Below, piece after piece: positions 11,059-20,359 of a DNA stretch of 64,000 bases. This DNA is from Hemileia vastatrix (taxonomy: Eukaryota; Basidiomycota; Pucciniomycetes; Pucciniales; Zaghouaniaceae): assembly GCA_030280995.1 (NCBI GenBank), contig JASXTE010000021.1, forward strand, positions 620,001 to 684,000. The letters run 5' to 3'. The translations under genes were made by a program, and so were the position numbers. A model generated the notes under the pieces. That model searched no databases. It had not been told where the DNA came from and worked only from the letters and a program-made list of their open reading frames with translations. Every line of letters starts with the position of its first letter. Position 1 is the stretch's first letter.

Positions 11059-11082
11059 AGTTTATCCTCATTTCGGAGGAAT
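11059..11082 (-). other. Hairpin motif between gag and pol of A
   Basis: On the sense strand CCTC, a six-base loop, GAGG and ATAAACTA lie between the end of gag and the first ATG of pol. A related copy, weaker in its stem, lies at about 15115-15140 in D in the same relative position. Confidence 0.6.
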
Positions 11083-11378
11083 TAAATTCTTGATATCCCC
11101 TGGAGATAATCCATAATTTTGCCCCAAGGGCTTATCCACCGATTCCATAAAACCCAAAAATAAACCCCCATAATTTGTCCTACCATTGGACATAAAAAAT
11201 AAACAACCCTTTTCCAAAACATGAGTGCATCCAATTTATGCACTCTATTATCAAATGCCACTACACTCTTTATTAGTGCAGGGAAAACCATATCCTCCTT
11301 AACAATCTCTCCCTGAGATTGTAACAAATCTACCATATCCATATCTTCATTGCAGACAGTCTCTGCTTCTGAAGACAA
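11082..11378 (-). pseudogene. Element A gag, C-terminal continuation in another frame
   Basis: It reads NEDMDMVDLLQSQGEIVKED and then a hydrophobic stretch to a stop before pol. It lies in a different frame from the upstream gag piece. The switch falls near a run of T (sense strand ttttttttcctcag at about 11385-11400), either an indel or, less likely, a spliced intron end. No zinc knuckle is visible. I do not know the function of this tail. Confidence 0.5.
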
Positions 11379-12264
11379 AACCTGAGGAAAAAAAATCCTC
11401 TAAATCTGATTTCGAATCATTCAACACAAAATTATCCCCATCATCCAAAATTTTGTCATTAATGACAACAATATCTTCATCTTCAGAAACCTCTTCTTTC
11501 CAAACAGAAGAGTCAACAAAAATAATATCTTCAGGCTGGACAAAATCTTCAGGAATGGCTGAATCCGAAATTTCATCAGTAACTAGTTCTTTTAAACCAT
11601 CCTCTTCTATCTCTTGAGCGACCTCAGTGTCTTCTCCAGAGTCCAAATCAACAGAGTTATGAGTATGCAGATGTTCCAAAATAACCTTCTTTAGCACCTC
11701 CATACCAGGAATCCTAGTTTCTCCATCTGGAAGATCCTTCATTAAATTTGCATTAATAAGCACCATCAAAACATCTTTCTTAACCTTTTCCCCCATAGCA
11801 TCCCAAAAAACATACTTTGATGCATTATCATGAAATAAAATTTCATACTCCAACAAATAATCCAGAACCACCTGAAATTCAACCATAAACTGATGATACT
11901 GATGCAGAGATGTTACACCACCTTTTGATTCCCATTTCCTAGCTATATCCTTTAGATCCTCCAATGAATAAACTTTTGGCCACCTTTTTTCCATTTCCAT
12001 CTTGAGCTTTCTCCAATCTTGATCTTTATAACCATCCATAGAAATAACCTCCTTTTCCACCTCTCTGTCCAAAATAAAAAACCTAATCTGCTTCACCATA
12101 TCTAAAGGTAAAGCACCATCAATAGCAGCTGCAGTTTCATACCTATGTAAAAATCCTTCTAAATCATCTCCAGAAAACTTGGTCCCAACCCAAGATAAAA
12201 TCCTTACTGATGCCCTAAAAGGTACATCAGCAGCCAACACAGCAGTTCCACTAGTAGAAGACAT
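11379..12264 (-). CDS. Element A gag
   Basis: The ATG of MSSTSGTAVLAAD at 12264 is the likely start; the frame is open nine codons further but without need. Residues 15-170 are an alpha-helical capsid-like region (VRILSWVGTKFSGDDLEGFL, DMVKQIRFFILDREVEKEVI, WRKLKMEMEKRWP). The last 110 residues are very acidic. D gag (2829-3139 plus 13551-14164) is a homologue, which supports the reading. The product would form the virus-like particle. The 3' end runs into a frame change near 11385. No intron is needed within this part. Confidence 0.75.
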
Positions 12265-12439
12265 CCCAAAACATAAGAAAAGCGTTAACAACCGTTAAAA
12301 TAACAAGCCTCTTGCAGGCCAATAACAAAAATCCAATTAGAGTTCCAGAAAATAAGCCTCTTGCAGGCTAAGAACGTTCTTGATCCAAGTAAGTCTTTAA
12401 AGAAAGCTAGAGAAATTGAACCCCACGTTGGGCGCCAAC
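12265..12439 (-). other. Leader of element A with primer-binding site and two hairpins
   Basis: The primer-binding site is at 12421-12439 (sense strand GTTGGCGCCCAACGTGGGG), directly after the LTR, and is the complement of a tRNA 3' end. Two copies of GCCT-GCAAG-AGGC, a 4-bp stem with a 5-nt loop, stand at 12306-12318 and 12356-12368, between this site and gag. Confidence 0.75.
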
Positions 12440-13546
12440 TATGGTAATGTAAACTCTTACAGTCGCCTTGCTGTAAGCAGAATCCGGAGGAGATATGTGG
12501 ATTTAGCTGAAAACCCCGTCCTTCCAATAAAAATAACAAAATGGGAATTCTAAATCACTAAGCTAACCAGTCTACTTGGATCTGATTGATAAAAATAATG
12601 AAACTCTAAAATAATTAACGCTTATTGAGATTTAAAGAAAGTGGCTGTTGATAAAAGAAATACTGATAACAACAATTAAGGTGTACCAGTGAAAGATCTG
12701 AAAAGATTGACTTTTATGTTTTTATAATAATTTGAATTTTTATGAGACAGCAATAATCAAGTCCCAGCGATGAAGACCTTTCTAAAGATACCCTGTATGA
12801 AGTGTTATTTTAAATTGTTGAGTAGTATTTCTAAAATTTTATATTTAAAATATAAAGTTATAAGGGTATTACAAATTTATTTGATTTGTTGAGTAATAAA
12901 AAATGAGACCGTGGTGGTTAATGATTAAGCTGTATGATCTATCCCCCCCCCTCAATTTTGAGTTTGAGAGGCGCTTAAGTATTCCTAGTCACGTGCCTAA
13001 GTTTTCCCCTCCAGAGCTCTCCCAGAGTCAATCCGGAGCCCATACGGAGTCCGTACAGAGTCAAAGCGGAGTCTGTCCCGACTTCCGGACTCAATTAGAA
13101 CCTTAAAACTACAATAAAAGATTTAGAAAAATTACACATAATAGAGCTACTTCCCCTTTATATACCAAACTAATTTTCGTAGTCTGCGCAGCTCTAATTA
13201 CCCCGTGAAAATTCATCGAAGTTAAGTAATTTCTGAAAACGTAAATATTTCTATAAAACTTTAAAATTCATTTAAAAATATAAGAAAAATAGTAAAAATT
13301 CTGGGAAAATTTCCCAAGGTTCTTGAGTGACTCGACTTGATACTTATAAATTTTTCAGACCATAAAAATAAGTTTTTTCCGTAAAATAAATTGTTTTTGT
13401 GTAGGCAATCGCTCGTGACCAATTTCTTCATATTTAAAACTCAATTAAATAAAACCCTTTTATATAAAAATAATAACACCAATCTTGCACGCAGTAATAA
13501 CTCCATTTACATATTTAGGTGCCGTACTAAACTTTAGGCTACCACA
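12440..13546 (-). repeat. 5' LTR of element A
   Basis: This is the 1107-bp partner of 3140-4247; the difference in length is one base. It should contain the element's promoter. The sequence around 13540-13546 is the U3 edge, touching the GTGT target duplication at 13547-13550. Confidence 0.85.
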
Positions 13547-14575
13547 GTGTAACTTCTCTGTTTCAGTATGGTAAATTTATGGAGGAATTTGAAGAGGTTA
13601 TGGTTTATATGGATTATAATGGTATGTCCTCTCATTAAATGGAGGCAAAGAGCTTATTTTGGAGTGCCATGGGTCTGAAGGTCATAAAGGAGGTTCAGGG
13701 ATTTCTGTTAAAGGCTGGGATAATGAAGACACTTCTAAATGGAGAAATTAGGATTCCTGCTATGGGTGTTTTAAAGAAGGCTATTCTGGGGAATCTTGAA
13801 AACCTTATTTCTAAAGAGGTGGAACCTGAAAATGAAAATTTAATGGATGGAAAGGTTCAGGAAGAATTGGCAGAAAATTCAGCTACAGTGGAAATTTTGG
13901 AATTACCCACTTTGGGAGATGATGATGTTTGTGATGTTTCAGCGATTTTTATTTTTTTAACAGATGATGTCAACGTATCTCAAGAATTTTCTTCATTTGA
14001 TGTTTTGGATATGTACACACTGGATGATCAGTGTATCTTTTCAAAGGTGGATGAGCTCTGTAGGAAGGAAAAATTGGATGTTTGTGATGATATGGTTTCT
14101 TCATGTTTAGATAATGGATTTTCAGATGAAGATGTTTCTTTAAGATCTGTTGATGGTCAGGAATAGTCTGTGTTGGATCTATTGCTCTTAGAGGAAGATT
14201 ATATTATGTGTTTTCCTTTAAGTTCAGAAGATGAATGCTTGGTGGAGGATGTTAATTTTCAAGCTATGGACTCTATTCTGGAGGATCTTTTGGATTCTCA
14301 GAGTATTTCTGAACTTAATGATTTTAAGCCTCATGAAAAAGATTCTTAGTTTCTTCTTTCAAGTTCAGAGGATGGAAGAAGTGGCAACTATCTCTCTATA
14401 GAAAGTTTGGATCTTCATAATGATTTTATTCTGGATGTATGTTTGTTGGAGGAGTATAATTCCAAGCTGGTTCCCTCAAGATCAGTAGATGGTTGCTTGG
14501 GGGAAGATGATTCTTTTAGTGTTATGGGTCCTGTTTTGGAGGATTTTTTAAATTTCAGAATGATTTTGTGATTGA
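13547..14575 (+). pseudogene. D-family gag, 3' part
   Basis: Continues D gag after the element A insertion: TSLFQYGKFMEEFEEV, a stop near 13637, then MEAKSLFWSAMGLKVIKEV, which parallels ASKYVFWDAMGEKVKKDV in A gag. GEIRIPAMGVLKKAILGNL matches GETRIPGMEVLKKVILEHL. A long acidic tail follows with stops at 14164 and about 14347. D gag is thus about as long as A gag but broken at three or more places. Confidence 0.75.
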
Positions 14576-14592
14576 TGATTTGGAGTTAGAGA

Positions 14593-14841
14593 CACCACAC
14601 AATATGGGGGCAGACTTGCTAGCGAGTCCACAACCTTGGCCATAAGCTCACCACAGATTGAACGCACATTGAGCTATTGATAAAGGAACCATAAAATCAG
14701 GGATGAATACCACTCAGAAGAAAATTTTTAGGTGGGTTTTCAAGTAGAGTTCAGTATGGGTTTAATATGAGTTCAGTCTGAGTTCCATCTGAGTTCAGGT
14801 TGAGGACTTGCTAGCAAGTCCACCCCCTATATTGCGTGGTG
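14593..14841 (+). mobile_element. CACTA-like miniature element, copy 1
   Basis: It is 249 bp with terminal inverted repeats of about 40 bp: CACCACACAATATGGGGG at the left and CCCCCTATATTGCGTGGTG at the right. Next to each end is a palindrome, here GACTTGCTAGCGAGTC at the left and GGACTTGCTAGCAAGTCC at the right. Inside is a run of GAGTTCAGTCT-like 10-12 bp repeats. It is flanked by AGA on both sides, a 3-bp target duplication. It has no coding capacity. Confidence 0.85.
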
Positions 14842-15340
14842 AGAAAGTAAACTCTCAGCTTCTTTTCTCAACTGGAGAAAGCTTTCTTAGAAATGAGGAT
14901 AAAATTATTGATGCTGTAGATTTCTCTGTTTCAAAGGATATAGGGTGAATGGACACTGGTAATTAAATTGATGGTAAATTTAGTGTATGGAGAAGGATGT
15001 GGATTTTGTTTGGAGGTCTGATTATGGGATATAAGAATTGGAAGAGGGGCTTAGTTTTTTGTAGCCCTAGGGGAAAACTTATTGGTTTCAAACTGGGGAT
15101 TTCAAGAATCTAAATCCTCCAAAATGTGGATAAACTACTTAATTGGTCTTTTGCTTTGGGTGGCTGGCTCTTCAAGATCCATTTTTCTCAACCTTTGGTC
15201 TGGTTATTCTTGTAGGTAAGAAGAAAACTAAAGAAAATAATATAAAAATTTCAAGATAACTCAAGATAATCAGAAAAAAAATCTGAACATAATGAAGAAA
15301 GTAGATAAGAATTATTTTATGAAGATCAGCAAGATTTTTT
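14842..15340 (+). other. D internal sequence between gag and pol remnant
   Basis: There is no intact ORF. It contains a degenerate hairpin motif at about 15115-15140 (cctccaaaatgtggataaactac) that matches the one between gag and pol in A, so this is the gag-pol junction of D. Confidence 0.5.
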
Positions 15341-15695
15341 CTCCTACCCCATGAGGCTAAACTGGAAGTATTTTTTCCCTCCCCCATGAGTCTAAACTGG
15401 AAGGTTTTTTCTCCTCCCCCATGAGGCTAAACTTAAAGGATTTTTTCCTCCCCCATGAGGCTAAAATGGAAGGTTTTTTCTCCTCCCCCATAAGGCTAAA
15501 CTGGAAGATTTTTTTACCTCCCCAAGAGGTTAAACTGGCTGGTGATAATTTTTTTTCTTATGAAGGTTTAAACCTCCCTAAAGAGGTTAAACTGGCTGAA
15601 TCTGATCTTGATTCTGGTAATCAGCACATTTTTGTTGATGAAGAAGGGGCTGTTGTTTGGGGCCTCAAAATTGGAAAATGGTGTTTATGTTAGTG
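15341..15695 (+). pseudogene. D pol remnant made largely of hairpin repeats
   Basis: Seven copies of the hairpin motif (CCTC, C-rich loop, GAGG, then CTAAACTGG or TTAAACTGG) follow each other every 30-50 bp. They encode peptides such as LPHEAKMEG and PPQEVKLAG. The reading then passes to VDEEGAVVWGLKIGKWC, which matches VEEDGLVVWDSSKLRNG from the linker between RNase H and integrase in A. RT, RNase H and integrase are therefore missing by deletion. No start codon is assigned. Confidence 0.65.
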
Positions 15696-17110
15696 AACTT
15701 TATTCTCTTTAAATTTTTGATTTGGGTGATGCTGTGCATATTTTTTGTTGGAAACTTGTTTGTCAGAAGGTACCCATGGGTGGGGATTCAGGATTTGATC
15801 TTGGAAAGTGTAGGGGTAACTGATGGGCTGGCTGCTCTATCAACCGTTACCCCAGATTGTCTTTTTCCAACCCCTTCTCTTTATTTTCTTGAAACCTATT
15901 ATTGGTTTCTCTTCACAGTTTTTAGTCCTCTATTAATTTAAACTGTAAATTCTTTTTGTCTTCAAGTCCTGGACCCCTCACGCTTATTGGTTTTGGTTTA
16001 TTGTGTTGGATGTTGTGTTTTTTTTAGAAGGTACCCAGGGGGGCTTCTAGATTTTATTTTGGCAAGTGTGGGGGTAACTGATGAGCTGGCTTCTCTGTAT
16101 AATAGTTATCCCATAATGTCTGTTTCAAGTATTTTGTTTGTCCTAGTTAAATTTTAGTTCTGGTTTTTGTTATTCAGGTTTTTAGTCCACTATGACTTAA
16201 AACTGGACTGGACTGGTTCATTGGCTTGGGAATGGCTTCTATATCTTTGGTGCTTTAGGATTGATGGTGGATCACTGGTGGTCTCCCATCATTTTTACTT
16301 ATTGGAGGGAGCCCACCCAGTGATCTTTTCTGTGGACCTGGACCTGGATTAGTTGTGTGGTTCTAGGGTGTTGGCTGTGAAAGTGGTGGATTCAAGCTTA
16401 TTTTATTTTTTCTCTTTTTTTCTTTTAATTTTTTATGGAGGCTTTGTTTGTTCAAAGGCTCAAGATTGTGCTCTGGAAATGTTTTTGGTAAAAGAGGAAG
16501 AGTCAAAATCAAAATAATTTTTAGGTGTGACCACATCAAGGTGCACTTGGATGTGGATAAGGTATCAGGGGATCTGCTCATCAATTGGATGGGGGATACC
16601 ATTTTATTTTTTTGTTAAGGAGTTTTAATGTTTTAGCCATGATGTTTTTTGGTGTTGGATCCTATGGGTTATATCTTCATGATTTTTTTTGGAAAGTCTG
16701 TCAAGACTTTAAACTGAACACTGTGGTCAGTCCATCAAGATTTTAAACTGAAAAACGGTATAGTCCCCTAAAACTATAAACTGAGAATTGTTTGATGGTT
16801 GAGTCCTTCATGAATATAAACTGATGGTGTGTTGGTGTAATTCTGGCAGAGGGCATCCAAAGGGGGAGTCTCTGAGTTTAGTTAAGGCAAGTGTGGGGGT
16901 AACTGATGATCTGGCTGCTCTGTAGAACAGTAGCCCCAGAATTTTAGTTTATTTCTTTGGTATATAATGGTTGATCTCTGGCTCTGTCTTTATGATCTAG
17001 GTTTTGAGTCCTCCAAGAATATAAACTGAGGGTTTTGAGTCCCCTAAGACTATAAAATGAGGGCTGTTAGTCCCCTAAGGCTTAAAACTGAGGATGAGTC
17101 CCCCAAGATG
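15696..17110 (+). other. D non-coding 3' region rich in hairpins
   Basis: There are three larger stems of the GGGGTAAC type (15813-15853, 16071-16113, 16896-16937). The CACTGGTGG stem is at 16270-16325 and the CCACATC stem at 16531-16556. About nine short motifs ending in TAAACTG or variants lie near 16183, 16700, 16728, 16762, 16800, 17007, 17040, 17068 and 17097. All three hairpin classes also occur in the 3' region of A. No gene is seen. Confidence 0.65.
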
Positions 17111-17196
17111 GTAAAATGAGGAATTTCATATGACTGGCTATGTTCAGGAATTCTGGAGAGTGGTCAAGAATTTCATTTCTAAGTCAAAAATTTCAA

Positions 17197-18084
17197 TCAA
17201 GAGTAAAGTGGCAGAAGAGAATCAAGAGATGAAACAGAGTGTTCAGCATTAGTCTTGAACTGGTGGATGAGGTGTTTCATTTTCTCAAGATCCTGTATAT
17301 TTCTAGCAGGAGTGGATTGGAAGTAGCTTAGTAGAAGGTGTTTTTTTTCAGAGGAGTGTTGCTGGAAATTGGCCTTAATGGTGGGCAAGTGGTTAGGTGT
17401 TGTTTTAATGGATCCTACATTGTCATCATCACTTTCAGAAGATGGAGGAGCTGAGAAGTAATCAGTTTTAAAAGTAGAAGGAAGGAATAAAAATTTTTTA
17501 ACATCAGACACCACACAATAAGGGGGTGGACTTTCTAGCCAGTCCTCAACCTTAGACCCAAACCCACCACAGATTGAACACACATTGAACTATTTACAAA
17601 GGAACCATACAATCAGGGATGAAAACCACTCAGAAGAACAGTTTTAATTGGGTGTTCAAGTAGAGTTCAGTATGGGTTTAATATATGTTCAGTCTGAGTT
17701 CCATTTGAGTTCAGGTTGGGGACTTGCTAGCAAGTCCACCCCCTACACTGCGTAGTTAGATGGACCAAGCATGCTGGAAGTGGTTGCTGTAGTGTTGTTG
17801 GCACTCTTCTTTGAAGGGTTTAGTTTTTTGACTAACCTGGGTATCAGGATGGATGGCCTGGATCTTTTGGTGCTGGTAGAAGATGGGCCAGGTTGAGGTG
17901 TAGGTGAAGCTGTTGAAGATGATAATGGACCAGGTCTGAAGCAATTATTTTTTCTGGATTGGCAGACATCACAGGAGGTTCTGTATGGATGAGCTGGTGG
18001 TGTGATGGCACATATCAGATTGTTGTCAATGCAGTATTGGAAAGGGCCCATGTCAGAGGCAGATTTTGAAAGAAAGTTGAACAT
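17197..18084 (-). pseudogene. Antisense Cys-rich ORF of D element, copy 2, split by a miniature element
   Basis: It runs against the retroelement. The start is MFNFLSKSASDMG at 18084; the same frame is open into the LTR up to 18204. Residues 36-50 hold the CDVCQSRKNNC motif (CxxCxxRKxxC), followed by a Ser/Pro/Thr-rich low-complexity stretch and a basic patch (TKRSRP, LVKKLNPSKK). The miniature element (17509-17757) plus its 3-bp duplication is 252 bp, a multiple of three. The reading frame therefore resumes unchanged (SESDDDNVGS, YFQSTPARN, SSLDSL) to the stop at 17197. Without it the protein would be about 213 residues. No family is recognised; it may bind nucleic acid. Confidence 0.65.
17509..17757 (+). 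mobile_element. CACTA-like miniature element, copy 2
   Basis: The ends are as in copy 1; the last base of the right repeat is changed (GCGTAGTT). AGA precedes and follows it. The uninterrupted site is visible in the other D unit at 767-779, which confirms both boundaries and the 3-bp duplication. It sits inside the antisense ORF. Confidence 0.9.
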
Positions 18085-18132
18085 GGTTGATCTGATGAAA
18101 AACAATGTGGAAATTCTCAACTGTAGGGAGAA

Positions 18133-19225
18133 TGTGGTCTTCCAACATTGAAAGGGGCCTTTGTTGGGATTTTTGGTGCTGTTTTTGTATGTCTTAATTG
18201 ACATTGGTCTAAGAATTAGGTGTTTTTATTAGTTTTAATAAGTTAATATTGGGACCATGGTTATGTGGGTACTACCATTGGATATCCACAGTGTTTCTCT
18301 ATATTTGATGTCCTGGTGATATTTTTCACATTCCAAGCCTTAAGGGGTTATTTCCTCATTTTTCATTTCTAAAAGATAGCTGTTCAATTTTGTTTTTTGT
18401 CTTACAGGCTAACCTTAAGTCTTAGGGTAAAGTGTTTAGTACCATTGAGTAGAGCTAATTTGGCTCAATATTTTGTGTCTTAATTTTGTTATAGCTTAAT
18501 TTTGTATTTTAAGGGTTTTAGTAGTCATGGTGGATTTTTCTAAGTATTTTGGGCTTTATTAGATGTTTTTGGTAGTTTTCTGGCTTTAGGGAGGTCTGTC
18601 CACCTCTAGGCGGGCCTCCCAATGTTGGGCAGACCACCCGCCTTGGTTATAGAAGGCTGGGGAGCGTTTCTAGAAGGTTTTTATTCAATTTGGCTGTCAA
18701 AAGCGCCAAATTTGTTGCTGTGCATGGATTTTTAGATGGGTGGTCTGTGTGTACATACTAAATAAGAGAGTTTGGGGAAACTTTAATTATTGTACAACCA
18801 TCTGATATTTATATTATTGTTTCTCCCTCAGATTTCACTGTTTTTTTGGTCACAAACTGGCTGTGTTTGTTGCAAGGTAAGTTCTTCATTTAACTCAACT
18901 TTGGCAACTGGTTTCTCTGGTGTAACTTTGCAACCTGCATCAAGTATTATTCCCTTTTATGTGCAACAAGTGCACAGTGTTTTATTTTTCTGGTGTGGAT
19001 CTTTCTGCCTTTCAGGTTCTCTTTAGTCTGTGGTCAATCTAGGCTACTTTCTTGACTTGTTAAGCAGTCAAGAAGTGTGTTGGAAGGCGTATTTTAACAG
19101 TCTCTAATTTGCTGTAGAAAATAAATTTCACTTGGTATTTTTCAATGGGACAGGGGTTTTTCTCTCCAGTTTTACTCCAACTCCCTTGGTCAAGGCCTAT
19201 AGCTAGTACTATAGGATTGTCTACA
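18133..19225 (+). repeat. D-family LTR 2 (3' LTR)
   Basis: It is 1093 bp, TGTGGTCTTCC to GATTGTCTACA. A purine-rich run (gtagggagaa) lies directly upstream. The right flank at 19226 is Harbinger transposase sequence. It lacks the duplication found in LTR 1. Confidence 0.85.
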
Positions 19226-19288
19226 ACCAAAGAATCATGACATGAGCCAGGGCAGCCACTATGAAAAGAAATAAATTTTTGTTGACGT
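19226..19288 (-). pseudogene. Harbinger-type transposase fragment between two LTRs
   Basis: These 63 bp continue the transposase of 20360-21090. On the minus strand VNKN and then, after one frame change, FHSGCPGSCHDSL follow the IFD residues of the main piece. A GxPGSxHDS block is typical of the DDE_Tnp_4 domain. It is bounded by an inverted pair of D-family LTRs. Confidence 0.65.
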
Positions 19289-20359
19289 TGTAGACAATCC
19301 TATAATACTAGCTATAGGCCTTGACCAAGGGAGTTGGATAAAAACCAGAGAGAAAATCCCCTTTCCCTTTAGAAAAATAGAGTGAGATTTACTTGCTAAA
19401 GTAAGTTGGTTCCTGTTTGCTAAACCACTTTTTCAACACACTTGACTGCTTGATGAGCCAAGAAAGTAGTCCCCAGACGGACTACCAGACCAAAGAACTG
19501 AAATGTAGACCAATGTCCACACCAGAGAAAGCAAAAATACTTGATGTAGGCTGCAAATCCACACCAGAGACAGCAATAATACTTGATATAGCTTGCAAGA
19601 CTTTACCAGAGAACCTGTTACTAAATTTGAGTTAAATTAAGAGCTAACCTTCCAACAAACACAGTAAATAGTGGCCAAAAACAGTGAAAACTGGGTGAGG
19701 AACAAGGATATCACCTCCGGATGGTTGTATGATAATTAAAGTTGCCCCAAACTGTCTTATTCACTATGTACACACAGACCACTATCTAAGAGCCCATGCA
19801 CACCAACAAATTTGGCACCTGTACCAGCCAAATTGAATAAAAACCCTCCGGAAGCACTCCCCAACCTTCTAAAACAGAGACGGGTAGGCTGCCTGGAGCG
19901 GCCTGGCTTCCCTGAAGCCAGAAAACCAATAAAAACATCTAATCTACTTAGGAAAATTCACTACAACTACTAAAACCCTTAAAACACAAAATTATGCTAT
20001 AACAACATTGAGACATGAAATATAGAGCTAAATTAGCCCTATATAATGGTACTAAGCACTTAACCCTAAGACTTAAGGTTAGCCCGTAAAACACAAAAAA
20101 CAATATTAAACAGCTATCTTCTGAAACTGAAAAATGAGGAAATGACCCCTTAAAACTTAGAATATGAAAAATATCATCAGGACATGAAATATAGAGAAAA
20201 ACAGGGGCTATCCAATGATAGTACCCACATACCCGCAGACCCAATATCCATGGAATAAAACCAGAAAAATACCCAATTCTTCAACAGATGTCAATTAAGA
20301 CATGCACAAACAGCGCCAAAACACACATCAAAGGCCCCTGCCAATGTTGGAAGACCACA
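19289..20359 (-). repeat. D-family solo LTR 3
   Basis: It is 1071 bp and lies in the opposite direction to LTR 2. It is flanked on the minus strand by ATGT and ACGT, a 4-bp target duplication with one C-to-T difference, and the transposase reading continues on both sides. No internal retroelement sequence is attached, so it is a solo LTR. Confidence 0.85.

Larger units (their letters stand above)
3140..13546 (-). mobile_element. Element A: nearly complete Ty3-type LTR retrotransposon
   Basis: It has two LTRs of 1108 and 1107 bp (3140-4247 and 12440-13546) that differ by only a few percent by eye. A primer-binding site lies at 12421-12439 and a polypurine tract beside 4247. On the minus strand the order is gag, pol with RT, RNase H and integrase, then a 2.6-kb non-coding 3' region. 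It is flanked by GTGT at 3136-3139 and at 13547-13550, a 4-bp target duplication. Removing the element and one GTGT restores the reading of D gag exactly. No chromodomain follows the integrase, unlike B and C. Confidence 0.9.
1..19225 (+). mobile_element. Tandem D-family LTR retroelement, non-autonomous, interrupted
   Basis: The layout is internal 3' end (1-1142), LTR (1143-2602), internal region (2603-18132) and LTR (18133-19225). The same 3' internal sequence precedes both LTRs, so two element units share the middle LTR, the usual product of unequal recombination between LTR elements. The internal region holds a decayed gag, one short pol fragment and a long non-coding 3' region. I find no reverse transcriptase, RNase H or integrase, so this copy could not move by itself. 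It is interrupted by element A (3140-13546) and two miniature elements. The right flank is Harbinger transposase sequence; the left end lies outside the window. Confidence 0.75.
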
